Part shown: positions 25,507 through 37,069 of the stretch, piece after piece
How positions within the stretch are numbered: position 1 is the stretch's first letter
How the letters are laid out: the number at the start of each line of letters is the position of its first letter
NCBI RefSeq assembly: GCF_007655135.1
Contig: NC_045127.1
Span: forward strand, 5,961,001 to 6,025,000
DNA length: 64,000 nt
Direction: 5' to 3'
Source of the DNA: Punica granatum
Lineage: Eukaryota > Streptophyta > Magnoliopsida > Myrtales > Lythraceae
Position numbers and translations under genes: made by a program
Notes under the pieces: model-generated
What the model was told of the DNA's origin: nothing
The model's database searches: none
What the model saw: the letters and a program-made list of their open reading frames with translations, nothing else

Positions 25507-26884
25507 ATGTCTCGTTATGGCACGGCTTCAGACAATGACAATAACCCCGGAGACAACGATAATGAATGTATGCAACGTATGTTTTACTCCTTGATGATGC
25601 AATATGATTAGTTGGAAGATCCCGTTCCACAAAACTTGCCGTGTAGAAATTCCGCACTTCAAGGACGACAGTATATTGTTGAACTATTAGGGAGTGACGT
25701 CCGATGCTTTGAAAGTTTCAGAATGGAACCACACGTGTTTAGAAATCTATGCGACACATTGCGGTTGCGCTGTGGCATCACAGATACTAGAAAAGGTATT
25801 ACCGTGGAAGAGCAAGTCGGCATGTTCATGTTGGTTATTTTGCATAGTATGAGATTTTCAATGGTGGCTGAAAGGTTTCAGCATTCGAAGGAAACGGTTT
25901 CACGAGTTATCAAACAAATTGCACGCGGAATGCAAGAATTATCTGCCGATTTTATAACATCGCGGAACGTTATTGTCCAGCCGGAAATTGAAAATGATGA
26001 AAGGTGGCGCTTCTTTAGGGTATGTTATCTACTAATTTCATATTGTATAGAACTGTATTTGGTATAATATGTGAATTAGATATAATCATGCATTTTTTCA
26101 TGCAGCATTGTATTAGAGCTATCGATGGAACTCATGTCGATGCATGCATGCCACATGCGAACAGAGTACCTTATCGCGATCGTAATGCCGATATATCACA
26201 AAATGTATTGGCTGCTTGTACACACGACATGATGTTCACATACGTGATGACGGGTTGGGAGGGTTCAACTCACGATTCAAGAATATTTGCTGACGCTGCG
26301 TCACTTGATCGCTTTCCAGCACCGCGTGGTCGTAAGTATTTGCTTTTACCTTTATAATTTTCAATGAAATTGCTTGCTGAAATTTGTTATCTTTAATTTT
26401 CCTTTTTTCTTTCGCAGGACAATATTATGTTGTTGATGCAGGGTTTTCAAATATACCGAGATATTTGGCTCCATACAAGGGAGAATGGTATCACCGGAGC
26501 GATTTCCCTTATCATTATCCGCCAACATCGGAAAAAGAGCTATTCAACCAGCGCCATGCGTCAGTGCGTAATGTTATCGAACGTTACTTCGGTATTTTGA
26601 AAAAGAGATTCGCAATACTGACTGCCATGACGAACTTCAAACCGTATACTCAAGGACAACTTGTCCTTACTTGTTTTGTTTTGCATAATTTTATACGCCG
26701 TAATAATTATCATAACAGATTATTTATGGAGTACGGCGATGCGTAGGCGGATTACGATGAATTTCGCAATCCACCACAACAACACGGAATTAGAGTTGAT
26801 GTGGACATGAGTAACGCGGAAATGAATGTTGTACGCGACCGTATCGCTAATCGGTTACGGCGTGCGGAGCGAGGAGGGCGATGA
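25507..26884 (+). pseudogene. Harbinger transposase (HARBI1/ALP1-like DDE), two in-frame TAG codons
   Basis: Catalyses cut-and-paste transposition as a DDE nuclease. Exons 25507-26019, 26106-26331 and 26418-26884 (introns of 86 bp each) give 402 codons including the final TGA. A helix-turn-helix-like region lies at about 98-145 ('ERFQHSKETVSRVI'). The catalytic triad is visible as Asp178 in 'AIDGTHV', Asp228 in 'STHDSR' and Glu301 in 'NVIERYFGILKKRF'. TAG replaces codon 35 (25609-25611) and codon 356 (26744-26746); the frame is otherwise open to TGA at 26882-26884, and translation past each TAG stays family-like. Residue numbers count the TAG codons. Without the first TAG the product would be of usual family length (~400 aa). 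A shorter protein from an internal start would keep the triad. Confidence 0.85.
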
Positions 26885-27194
26885 TATACACTGAGGTGTT
26901 TGTATTTGAAATTAGTAATAATTATTGTTATGATTCATCCTTGTTGTAGTTTGATTTTTGTATGCATGCGTTTTTGTTTTCATGCGTACAATTACCTGAT
27001 TGTTGCGGCACGTTCACCCGAAAAAGTCAAAGGAAGATAAAGCAAAAAAAAAATCCCTCAATGGCAACCGCTTGCCATGTATGCCGTGGCCTTCTGAGGT
27101 CAATTCATGTGGAAGAATTCCTTGGATTGAATTGTCATGGGGTATGGTCCCCACCATATTCACTTATTTCAATCATATTTTGTCCTTTTATAAA

Positions 27195-27239
27195 ATGAGT
27201 TGAGTTGAGTTGGACAAAGTTCCCAATCCAAACACACCC
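27195..27239 (-). repeat. Harbinger right terminal inverted repeat
   Basis: Reverse complement begins GGGTGTGTTTGGATTGGGAA and matches the left end. The TAA duplication follows at 27240-27242. Confidence 0.8.
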
Positions 27240-27242
27240 TAA

Positions 27243-29091
27243 GAGATCCATTTGAGGATCACAGGGACCAATTGAAATAAGGAGCCTCCCAATTCAACAG
27301 CGACTCTTTATTAATAAATATATTAGATTCTTTTTTTACCAAAAACAAAAAAGAGTACGTGTAACTCTTTCTATCATATGAGGTATTTTCAGCTTATTGG
27401 ATGAAACTAATTCTCATTTTGGCGTTGATTTAATTCCTATCGAGAAGTGTTTTGGTGAGTTTTGAACTTCCATATTATAGGCCAAGTCCGCCTAAATAAA
27501 GTATAATTAACCAACTGCATCATATATAAATTTATTTAAAACTACGACTTAAGTCGAAATCACTTATCATTAGTATTTTTGAAAAATTGTGTACGAAGTT
27601 TATAGGTTATTTTTTCCCCATCTTTCAATCATACTTATTTATGACAAATTTCTTTGACCAGCTAAGACATCATCTTTCAATGAAAGCTGTAGCAAACGGC
27701 GATGATGGCAAAGTTCCTGCAACTCTCATTCCTTTTTAATCCTCCAAATACATAAAAAAATGGTGCGATGCTTGTGTCAAGATATGAATGGAGTCACACT
27801 GTACCTGTGCGATGTTTGAGATGCCAAGACAATTCACCAACCACAAGAAGACGGGGCTTGAGTCCGACGACATTACGTGCAAGTCGGTCTATGCATGGTA
27901 CTCTAAAGTACACGCATTCAAACGAAATAATTGTGCCTAATATATTTAAAATGTAATTATTCTCGATAAGATTCATAGAATGATTCCTTTACCTTTTTTT
28001 TTTTGTGTGGATAATTTGCCTAGAAATTGGATAAAGGCCCTCCAATAACCAAGAAAGCTTCCACCGATGGTTTTCAATTTCATTTCGAAATGCCAATAAC
28101 TTGTGCATCTCTTTTTATCGGAATTTTAAATTTTTGATTACACACGCCATGATGAGGAAGAACACTTTTCCTTTCTCTCGCCCAAGAAAGATAGAGAGAA
28201 TAAATTTGCCAAGCAAAGTGGCACGAGAAAAACAAATTTAAAGGAGAAAAGAAAGCAAAGATTGCTTCGAGAATACCAAATATTTCGCCAAAGGTACTTG
28301 TCATTTGAGTTCCAAGATAATATTCAAAAGCTGTTTCGGGATGGTCGTTGTTATCGGATTAGATTATATTATTTTTCTCACATTTAGACTTGGTCTGGGA
28401 GTGATGTAAAAGTATCGAAATGTAATACTTGAAAAATTAGTCGTTGTTATCGGATTAGATTATAGTGCTTCTGCTTTAAACTTTCAAGTTACCCACAATC
28501 AGGTAGTAAAATTTCAATAAATACGTCGAATAAAATGAATTGGTAGTAATTCTCAATTTTTTTTGTCAGATGTTTACACATTGAGGAGTAGGCACGAGAA
28601 AGAAATTATCAAATATTCTTCTCCCACGTTTAATGGCAACATTGTGTCACATCGGAGCACATGAACAAGTCTCTCCCCCTCCCCCCAAGCCAAAAATGAA
28701 TGTCCTCTCACAATCATTTTGGTAAGTGCTCTTCAAGGCCCCCATTCAATAAGATCCGCATTCCATTTTTCTCCCCAAAAATTAATTTAACAAAGATAAA
28801 ATAATTTTGAAAAGCCATCTTGAATCTTTCCATCTTTCCCATTCACTGGCAGAAGACGAAAATACAAACAAGCCCCCACAGTTTCCACGAATTTCCAGTT
28901 TTACCCCTCCTAACCACCCCACTGCTGATTCCTATTCCTATATCGCATCGCTTCCGATCGCAAAAGCAACATATGTACACAGATCCGGTGAAACGATGCC
29001 GTTTCCTATCCGTTTCGTCCTTTCATCCCAAAAAAAAAACAAAAGAAAAAAAGCTCTGTTCGTTGTGGAAATCCGATGAGCCGGGGCGCGG
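27243..29091. other. Intergenic region between Harbinger and SAUR
   Basis: No gene is recognised. The last ~300 bp should hold the 3' UTR of the minus-strand SAUR. The rest is AT-rich, with only short shadow frames. Confidence 0.35.
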
Positions 29092-29523
29092 CTAGGATGA
29101 GTCGTCGTCGTCGATGGAGAGGGCGGCGACCAGATCCTGCAGGTCGCTCGGCTCGGCACCTAGCCGGAGGGCCTCGAGGACCCGCTCGAACACCTGCACG
29201 TGGCAGGGGATCTTGAGGGCGCCCTTCTGCTCGTAGCCGTACTCCTGGGCGGACTTGTTGAGGAGGCCGACGAACACCGGGTGGTTCAGCAGCTCCGCGT
29301 TCACCACGAACCGCTCCATCTCCTCCCCGACGTACACCGGGACGTGGCCGGCGGGGACCCCATTGGGGTGTCGCCGGAGCTTGGAAGACGCCGCCAGGGC
29401 CGCCCTGAACGACTCCACCCGGCGCGGGCGGCGGTCACCGCCAGAGTCGGCCGCCGCGCGGAGGAGGCAGTACTGCGTGGTGGAGTCGGCCACGCGCGAG
29501 AGACGCCGGATGAGCTTCTTCAT
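29092..29523 (-). CDS. SAUR family auxin-responsive protein
   Basis: Single-exon gene of 143 aa, as usual for SAURs. SAUR proteins promote cell expansion by inhibiting PP2C.D phosphatases and so activating plasma-membrane H+-ATPases. The N-terminus MKKLIRRLSRVADS is basic and resembles the SAUR71/72-type group. The conserved SAUR core runs from about 59 to 120: 'GHVPVYVGEEMERFVV', 'LNHPVFVGLLNKSAQEYGY', 'GALKIPCHVQVFERVLEAL'. The C-terminus adds an acidic-Ser tail 'SIDDDDSS'. The coding sequence is much more GC-rich than its surroundings, common for intronless SAURs. A TATA box lies ~170 bp upstream, with a (GA)n tract in the presumed leader. No canonical TGTCTC auxin element was noted close by. 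Confidence 0.95.
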   Translation of the reverse strand: MKKLIRRLSRVADSTTQYCLLRAAADSGGDRRPRRVESFRAALAASSKLRRHPNGVPAGHVPVYVGEEMERFVVNAELLNHPVFVGLLNKSAQEYGYEQKGALKIPCHVQVFERVLEALRLGAEPSDLQDLVAALSIDDDDSS

Positions 29524-29610
29524 CTACCGCACGCGCCGAGGGGGACGCCGATCGTCCGTACACTCACTCCGTCGGCGAGATCTAACGGCCAAGAGTCGCT
29601 GCTCTGCCTA

Positions 29611-29635
<25 letters not shown>
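29611..29635. repeat. (GA)n microsatellite in SAUR leader
   Basis: Twelve GA units, so (CT)n in the transcript, between the SAUR TATA box and its ATG. Such tracts are common in plant 5' UTRs and can bind GAGA-type factors (BPC). Confidence 0.8.
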
Positions 29636-29641
<6 letters not shown>

Positions 29642-29694
29642 GAAGTGAGAGAATCAGTGAGGAGGAGGAGAGAGAGTGGAAGGGTAGGGAATAT

Positions 29695-29702
29695 TATATA
29701 TA
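29695..29702 (-). promoter_or_regulatory. TATA box of the SAUR gene
   Basis: TATATATA, ~170 bp upstream of the SAUR start codon, sits at the end of a purine-rich leader and is the only TATA match in the vicinity. Confidence 0.6.
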
Positions 29703-29719
29703 GGCAGTTGGGACCCCAA

Positions 29720-31021
29720 GGGTGAAATGGGGAATTCATGTTGGGGTACGGTTGGGGGTGAGAGTACTTGGAAGGTACAAAGGTATTTTCCGGTTATGGG
29801 TCCTCCTTTCTTTAATTAATATAATTCCGCAACCAAAAAGAAATTTCCCATTTTTTAATGCTTTATTTTTTTTCTGAGAATTTTTTAAAATAATTTCGTC
29901 TTTATTGCCTGTCCACCCGTTTACTTCGGGTCACCTAATTCTGGTTGGTGCGGCCGTTATGGCCAAACTGAAGCGCATACACTTGCAAATTCAAGACCAC
30001 ATTTTTCCATATTTGGGAAATTTAGTACCTCTTTTTCTAGATCACTGATACTTTGCCCTAAGAAGGCATAAGTACAAAATATCAGATGCCGACCCCCATA
30101 ACATTAGCTATCGTGACACTTACTGATGTACATGACCTTGCAGCATGATCTGATGCACTGCGTAATGACAGATCCGGGATTTGACTTAAGGGGGGACGAT
30201 GATAATATAATTTCTCCGAATTAGTGGTCAATATAAGGATTTTCTTCAAAATTCAAAAAAACTATATATCAATTTCCTTAAGGAGAGATAAATTTGGGGG
30301 GGGGGAGGAATCACCCCCCTCAGCCCCCACTGGGTCCATCCCTAGCACTCGGTACATCAATCTTACTAGGATGGTAACTGTAGACGTAAGTTCGGCGAAC
30401 ATGATTTTTTTTAATCGAAAAACTTTTGCACTTATCGTTTTGTTATAAAGGAAGTTTAAGGGTGTAGTAAACCAACAACAAACATATTATCTTGGAGTTG
30501 CTTTTCAAATATTATATTATTATTATTAATTACCTGAAATGGTTTATAATTAAAGGCGCTAATTAGATAGGGTTTGGTCTATTTATTTGTCATTTTGGCT
30601 CTATGTAGGGTTAATTAATTGTGCATGTATATCTTAAGGCTATGGTACGGTTAGTTAATGAGTTATTAGTCCCCACATAATAGTGCCATAGGTAGCTCCC
30701 ACTATAACCAGTCTAATCGGCCTTTACTTTGCCACATGGGACCATCCTAGCCCTTGGATGAAGCGATGATCGAGTCCTCGAAAGGTCGCATTATTGAACA
30801 TTTCAAGCAAACTTTGCCCTTGGATTGTAGTTAAGGAAACCTAATATTGAAAAGGATTTTTTTTTCCCGAATCGTAGACTGTGCAATATTGTTGATATAA
30901 ATTTGAGAATGAAATATATACTTGTAATTATTTCCGAATCAGTTCTTGAGGGCGGGTATTCAAGTCCACGTGACATGTGTAGGTGAAGTATTAAAGCAAC
31001 ACGTTGCCACGTGAAGGTGAG
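29720..31021. other. Intergenic region upstream of SAUR
   Basis: Probably includes the distal SAUR promoter. It has a poly-G run (about 30296-30305) and AT-rich stretches, but no recognised gene. From about 30935 the sequence begins to match the leader of the second LTR-like fragment. Confidence 0.3.
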
Positions 31022-31156
31022 CGTTGAAATATATTGTCCTACACGGAAAAATTAAAGAGAAATCCATAGAGTTTATAAGTAATTGGGTACCACAACCTAT
31101 CAACTCGAGTTTTTGGATTAGAGTTAGGCCTAGTTATTTTAATATGGGATCAGAGC
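31022..31156 (+). mobile_element. Copia-type LTR fragment with primer-binding site
   Basis: The segment has the wording of a widespread plant Ty1/copia LTR: 'cgttgaaatatattgtccta', 'gtttataagtaattgggtac', 'caacctatcaactcgag', 'tttggattagagttaggcc'. It is followed at 31145-31156 by TGGGATCAGAGC, an 11/12 match to the plant initiator-Met tRNA primer site TGGTATCAGAGC. No retrotransposon coding sequence follows. Confidence 0.6.
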
Positions 31157-31266
31157 GAGTTACGCATCTGTGTGCTCATGTGGATTCGCATTACGGCGAC
31201 CCAATATTGAGAGCAGTCAAAAGAGTGCCTCGTATTAGTCCCCTCTCATCCGAGCACAGAAAATGA

Positions 31267-31465
31267 GCACGGTTTAAGGTCAGTTATTGAAGGCGGATGT
31301 TTAAAGGCACGTGACAACGTGTAGGCAGAAATAGACCACATGTTGCACGTGAGGTTGAGTGTTGCGAATTATAATCCCACATGAAAAAATAAAAGAATAA
31401 CCATGAGTTTATAAAAAATTTAAGTACCAATACTTATAAACTTGAGCTTTTAAATTGATATGCAC
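31267..31465 (+). mobile_element. Second, diverged LTR fragment
   Basis: Repeats the order of the fragment ~335 bp earlier, including its upstream part ('tcagttattgaaggcgg' near 31280 against 'tcagttcttgagggcgg' near 30940), 'tgttgcgaattataatccca' at 31360 and 'cttgagcttttaaattgata'. No primer-binding site was kept. Probably a tandem duplicate or a nested copy. Confidence 0.5.
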
Positions 31466-33260
31466 CCAGACCGTATGAACCCAATGAAAATTTAATAATT
31501 ACCTTCATAAAAAACAAGAAAATGTGCACTTGTGTTGTGTATTTATAATTGGTAAGAGCTAAATGAATGCAGAAGGGAGTTTAAAAAATTTATTTCATTT
31601 ATTTATGATCTTATTAAACTTCCATATTGGAAAGTCACTAGAAATTAAGGGGGAAAAAAAGGAGTAAAGTCTCGAAAAAAGTGATTTATTCAAATCTTCT
31701 TTCTTTGTTTTGTAATTATACGGGATACTTGCGATATAGTTGCGCATCAAGGAAGAAAAAAACAAAGGCGATATAAAAAGGCTTACCAATAAGAATTGAA
31801 TTGGTACCTTATTGGTTTTGGTTTTGAAATCTATAGTAAATATATTATATAAATGGGCATTCCATGTAATGTTTAAAAAAAAAAAGTAGATATCCTATGC
31901 ATTTTTTAAAAATAAATCGATAATTTGTTGGGTTTAATGTGCAAATTAACTACGTAAATTATATAAAAAGTCCATCTGATATGACAATGAGTCGCTATAA
32001 TACATCTAGTACTTTTAATTAAGTATTAAGTACTCAGTTTAAATGTTTAATACCATTATTATTTGTGATTAGTACAATTGTTTATTACTTTTACTTTTTA
32101 TTTGAGTGTTTAGTATTTAAATATTTAATAATTTGTACAATCTAATACGAATAATAAAAGTATTAAATATTTAAACTGAAGTTTTAAACGCTTAAAATTG
32201 AAGTAGCAAATGCATCATACTAACCTCTTAGCATATAAAATTTTCCATTACATAAAATGGATGTTCCATGTAAGATAGAATTGCTTTTTTTTTTTTAATA
32301 TCGATTGATTGATGGGAATTCGAAAAAGATAAAAGATAAAAAGCAAAAAAATTTGCGGGGTGAGAGAGGACAAATGGGAGACCGCAAGGACAAAAGGACG
32401 GACAAGTGGAGGCAAAGGTCGACCCAGATGACTTCGCAGGGATCTTCTTTCCGTATTCATTTTACCTGTACGGTTCGGCGTCCACGTTCACATTGCTCGA
32501 CATACGTCACTCGCCTCCGCTGGCGCGTCCCCACAGTGCCCGATTCATCAGATCTAGAAACAGCTGAAATAAAATAAAATAAAATATTATTTTTACTTGA
32601 TCCCTCGCAATATTGGTGGTACCAACGAACGGACAAAAGGGGAATCAATCACAACCTTTTCGTTCGGTAGACGAGAAAAACAGAAAGAACGTTGGTATAA
32701 GATGACGCTGCATTGTGTACGTTGATTTCATAAATTTGTACTTGCGTTATATTAGCGATAATTGAGTTTTAGTGAAAAGATATGAAAATCAAATAAAATT
32801 GAAAAATAGCTAAAAAAATAATTAACTCCTCTTCTCATTTTTTTTCACTTTGACGAGGAGCATCTTGTATTGTGTCTAGCCAAATTTCTTTTCATTTATT
32901 ATGCTTATTAATTTTGAATCTCTCTTAGGATATTAGATTTTTTTTTAATTTTAAAAAGAGCTACTAAAACTGTGTATCCTAATCGAGTCAGATGGATAGG
33001 CACCAAACAATGTCAACATCCTTGATCTTAGCATATAGGGAATCGTTTGATTTTGCATGAACCTATTCAGGGCTGGACAACTTTTGTAGCCAGAACTTGA
33101 CAGTTGATCGGTTAGACCAAAGTTACTTAGCTCAATGAAGACAATGTTGTCTATTCCCTAGGCTTTGATCAAGGCCAATAAACCTCGTTGAAGCGTGGGC
33201 TAATGTTGCATAAGGGGTAATAAGCAGGATTAAGTTCTTTCACTTTCCCATTTCGAGTTT
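31466..33260. other. Intergenic region before the tandem array
   Basis: No recognised gene. A moderately GC-rich patch at 32355-32640 is open in short frames on both strands, but the peptides match nothing I know. Confidence 0.3.
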
Positions 33261-36200
33261 CTTTTTTTGGGACTTCATCTCTTCATAAGAAGATATCTTA
33301 TCTCCATCGTTAATTTGTCTAACATTTGACAATTTCATATTTAAAAGTTAGGTATTCATATCTCAACCTACTTGTATATCGACTCCAATCCATTCACTGC
33401 TTCATCACATGAATGCAACTCCAAATTTAGGAATCACGTATTGACCGTGTATTAAGGGTACATAGACTCTTTAATTATGTCATTCACCCCATGGAATTCC
33501 AATCCATCACGTCTTGCTAAACAAACCTTACATTATTAAGGAACTGGAAATAGAAAATTTTTTTGATCACCATATATTATCATCATAACGTTAGAAAATA
33601 TCAATTAAATTGTATAAAGTAGAGAATTGAATTTAATCACTCGAGTAATTATCCACCAAGCACATAAAACCTCTTGCTTTTACACTATTCTAGATATTAG
33701 ATTGAAACTTATACTTTTTTTGGGACTTCATCTCTTCATAAGGAGATATCTTATCTCCATCGTTGATTTGTCTAACATTTGACAATTTCATGTTTAAAAA
33801 TTAGGTATTCATATCTCAACCTACTTGTATATCGAGTCCAAACCATTCACTGCTTCATCATATGAATGCAACCCCAAATTTAGGAATCACGTATTGACCG
33901 TGTATTAAGGGTACGTAGACTCTTTAATTATGTCATTCACCCCATGGAATTCCAATCCATCACGTCTTGCTAAACAAACCTTACATTATTAAGGAACTGG
34001 AAATAGAGAATTTTTTTGATCACCATATATTATCATCATAACGTTAGAAAATATCAATTAAATTGTATAAAGTAGAGAATTGAATTTAATCACTCGAGTA
34101 ATTATCCACCAAGCACATAAAACCTCTTGCTTTTACACTATTCTAGATATTGGGTAAATTGCATCGGTGGTCCAAAATATTTTACAAATGTTTCATAATG
34201 GTCCAAAAAGTTTTTTCGCTACATGATGGTACAAAATGTTTCAAAGTTGTTTCATGATGGTACAAACCGTTAACTCGAGGTGACACCGCTAACATTTTGC
34301 TGATGTGGCGCGTCCTATGTGTCACTTTTGTTATGTGGAACCAATCATAGTGCGCTACGTCATTTAAGGCAAAATAAAATTTTAAAAAGTCCAAAAAAAT
34401 AAATAAAAAATAAAAAATACAAAAAAGAGTAAAACTTTTGAAAAAAAATAAAAAAAATATTTTTAAATATTTGAAAATTTGAAAATTATTTTTAAAAAAA
34501 TTTAAAAAATTATTATTTTTTAAATATAAAAAATACAAAAAAGAGTAAAAATTAAGAAAAAAATATAAAAAAATTATTTTAAAATTGTGAAAATTTGAAA
34601 ATTATTTTTAAAAAATTTCACTTTTTTAAAATTTTATAAATAATTTTTTTTATTTTAAAAAATAATTTTAAATAATTTTATAAAAATTTAAAATTTAAAA
34701 TATTTAAAATTAAATATTAAAATTATTTTAAATTTAATATTAAAATTATTTTAAATTTTAAATTTAAATTTTAAATTAAAAGTTTAAAATTATTTTTAAA
34801 AGTTTTAAAAATTTAAAATTATTTTTAAAAGTTTTACAAGTTTTAAAATTTTTAGAATTATTTAAAATTTTTCGGCCACGTCAGCAAGGAGGTGACACGT
34901 AGTAGCCACGTCAGCGTCGGCTTGACGGTTTCAAGCTCGAGTTGACGGTTTGTACCATCAAGAAACAACTTTGAAACATTTTGTATCATCATGTAGCGAA
35001 AAAAACTTTTTGGACCATAATGAAATATTTGTAAAACATTTGGACCACTGGTGCAATTTACCCCTAGATATTAGATTGAAACTTATACTTTTTTTGGGAC
35101 TTCATCTCTTCATATGGAAATATCTTATCTCCATCGTTGATTTGTCTAACATTTGACAATTTCATGTTTAAAAGTTGGGTATTCATATCTCAACCTACTT
35201 GTATATCGAGTCCAATCCATTCATTGCTTCATCATATGAATGCAACCCCAAATTTAGGAATCACGTATTGACTGTGTATTAAGGGTACGTGGACTCTTTA
35301 ATTATGTCATTCACCCCATGGAATTCCAATCCATCACGTCTTGCTAAACAAACCTTACATTATTAAGGAACTGGAAATAGAAAATTTTTTTGATCACCAT
35401 ATATTATCATCATAACGTTAGAAAATATCAATTTAATTGTATAAAGTAGAGAATTGAATTTAATCACTCAAGTAATTATCCACCAAGCACATAAAACCTC
35501 TTGCTTTTACACTATTCTAGATATTAGATTGAAACTTATACTTTTTTTGGGACTTCATCTCTTCATAAGGAGATATCTTATCTCCATCGTTGATTTGTCT
35601 AACATTTGACAATTTCATGTTTAAAAATTAGGTATTCATATCTCAACCTACTTGTATATCGAGTCCAAACCATTCACTGCTTCATCATATGAATGCAACC
35701 CCAAATTTAGGAATCACGTATTGACCGTGTATTAAGGGTACGTAGACTCTTTAATTATGTCATTCACCCCATGGAATTCCAATCCATCACGTCTTGCTAA
35801 ACAAACCTTACATTATTAAGGAACTGGAAATAGAGAATTTTTTTATCACCATATATTATCATCATAACGTTAGAAAATATCAATTAAATTGTATAAAGTA
35901 GAGAATTGAATTTAATCACTCGAGTAATTATCCACCAAGCACATAAAACCTCTTGCTTTTACACCATTCTAGATATTAGTTGAAACTTATACTTTTTTTG
36001 GGACTTCATCGCCTCATAAGGAGATATCTTATCTCCATCGTTGATTTGTCTAACATTTGACAATTTCATGTTTAAAAGTTAGGTATTCATATCTCAACCT
36101 ACTTGTATATTGAGTCCAATCCATTCACTGCTTCATCATATGAATGCAACCCCAAATTTAGGAATCACGTATTGACCGTGTATTAAGGGTACGTACACTC

Positions 36201-36447
36201 TTTAATTATGTCATTCACCCTATGGAATTCCAATCCATCGCGTCTTGCTCAACAAACCTTACATTATTAAGGAACTGGAAATAGAGAATTTTTTTGATCA
36301 CCATATATTATCATCATAACGTTAGAAAATATCGATTAAATTGTGTAAAGTAGAGAATTGAATTTAATCACTCGAGTAATTATCCACCAAGCACATAAAA
36401 CCTCTTGCTTTTACACTATTCTAGATATTAGATTGAAACTTATACTT
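33261..36447. repeat. Tandem array of five ~453 bp units
   Basis: The phrase 'gggacttcatct' starts units near 33271, 33724, 35098, 35551 and 36002, giving periods of 453, (453 once the 912 bp insert and 9 bp duplication are removed), 453 and 451. Units look nearly identical, differing by scattered substitutions, and each ends 'cttttacactattctagata' plus 'ttagattgaaacttata'. The array holds close to five whole units. No protein-coding frame is conserved. Confidence 0.92.
34152..35063. mobile_element. Mutator-like MITE (912 bp) inside the tandem array
   Basis: Flanked by the exact 9 bp duplication CTAGATATT (34143-34151 and 35064-35072), the Mutator target length. Terminal inverted repeats are ~128 bp: left 34152-34279, right 34936-35063, both starting GGGTAAATTGCA and roughly 90% alike. 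Inside the repeats, short phrases like 'atgatggtacaaa' recur. The interior (34380-34870) is almost pure A/T with simple 'tttaaaatta' motifs and has no coding capacity. The insertion lies at the end of unit 2 of the array and in no other unit. Confidence 0.93.
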
Positions 36448-37069
36448 TCCGTCTGTTTCACGTAAATGGTTTTCCAAGAGAAAATCATTTACATGGAAAA
36501 TAATTTCAAGAAAAGTGATTTACTTTCCCAAGTTTGGGAGTATACCACAATAAATGTGTAGGGTGGGCTCGCGTCAGACAGAGAATTGTGTAAGCAATAA
36601 AGTGATTTCTCATGAATTCATTTCACTTTCTAAAATATTTATTTGAAAAAGCAGTATATTTTTTTTCCACACCAAATGTAACTAATTTGAATCTTTAAAT
36701 TCCTCTCAATTTAATCTGGGTTATCCATTTTTATAAGTTCTAAAATTTTAAAAACACCATGAAAAAGCACGATATGGTCCATTTGTTATATAAAACGCGA
36801 CATGATCTTCCATAACGGAGTGTTCTGTAATGGGGCGATTCAATGGATTAGTCCGGTAATGTCTTCCCTTTACTTAGATGTCGACGAGGAACAACTCAGG
36901 CCAATGCCAAGAATTCCCATTTCACGGAATAGTGGAACCGGGAGGTTCGAGTACTTTGGGACAGTTTTACGGGTACCTGTACTTCTTTGAAATCTCTGCC
37001 TCTCAGACAACTCGATTTAAGGTGTTCGAGGTGGAAATGGATTATTCCTGGGGGTTCATGAAGTATGAA
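36448..37069. other. Intergenic region after the tandem array
   Basis: Starts with 'ccgtctgtttcacgtaaatg', with partly palindromic sequence in 36450-36530 that could be the end of another MITE. No gene is recognised. Confidence 0.3.

Larger units (their letters stand above)
22981..27239 (+). mobile_element. PIF/Harbinger DNA transposon, 4259 bp, two ORFs
   Basis: Defined by TAA duplications on both sides and imperfect ~45 bp terminal inverted repeats: left GAGCCTGTTTGGATTGG (22981), right end reverse complement GGGTGTGTTTGGATTGG (27239), both followed by 'tccaactcaactc'. It carries the two genes typical of the superfamily in the same orientation: a Myb/SANT-like ORF1 and a HARBI1/ALP1-type DDE transposase. 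A 1.29 kb leader precedes ORF1. ORF1 has a one-base frameshift and the transposase two in-frame TAG codons, so this copy should not be autonomous. The low number of lesions suggests that it is not ancient. Confidence 0.92.

Noticed and set aside
29200..29703. 167-codon plus-strand frame over the SAUR gene
   Set aside because: It is the antisense shadow of a GC-rich coding exon plus a (GA)n tract.
34182..34538. 118-codon minus-strand frame in the tandem array
   Set aside because: Lies across the Mutator MITE terminal repeat and its A/T-rich interior; Phe/Lys/Asn-rich low-complexity peptide.
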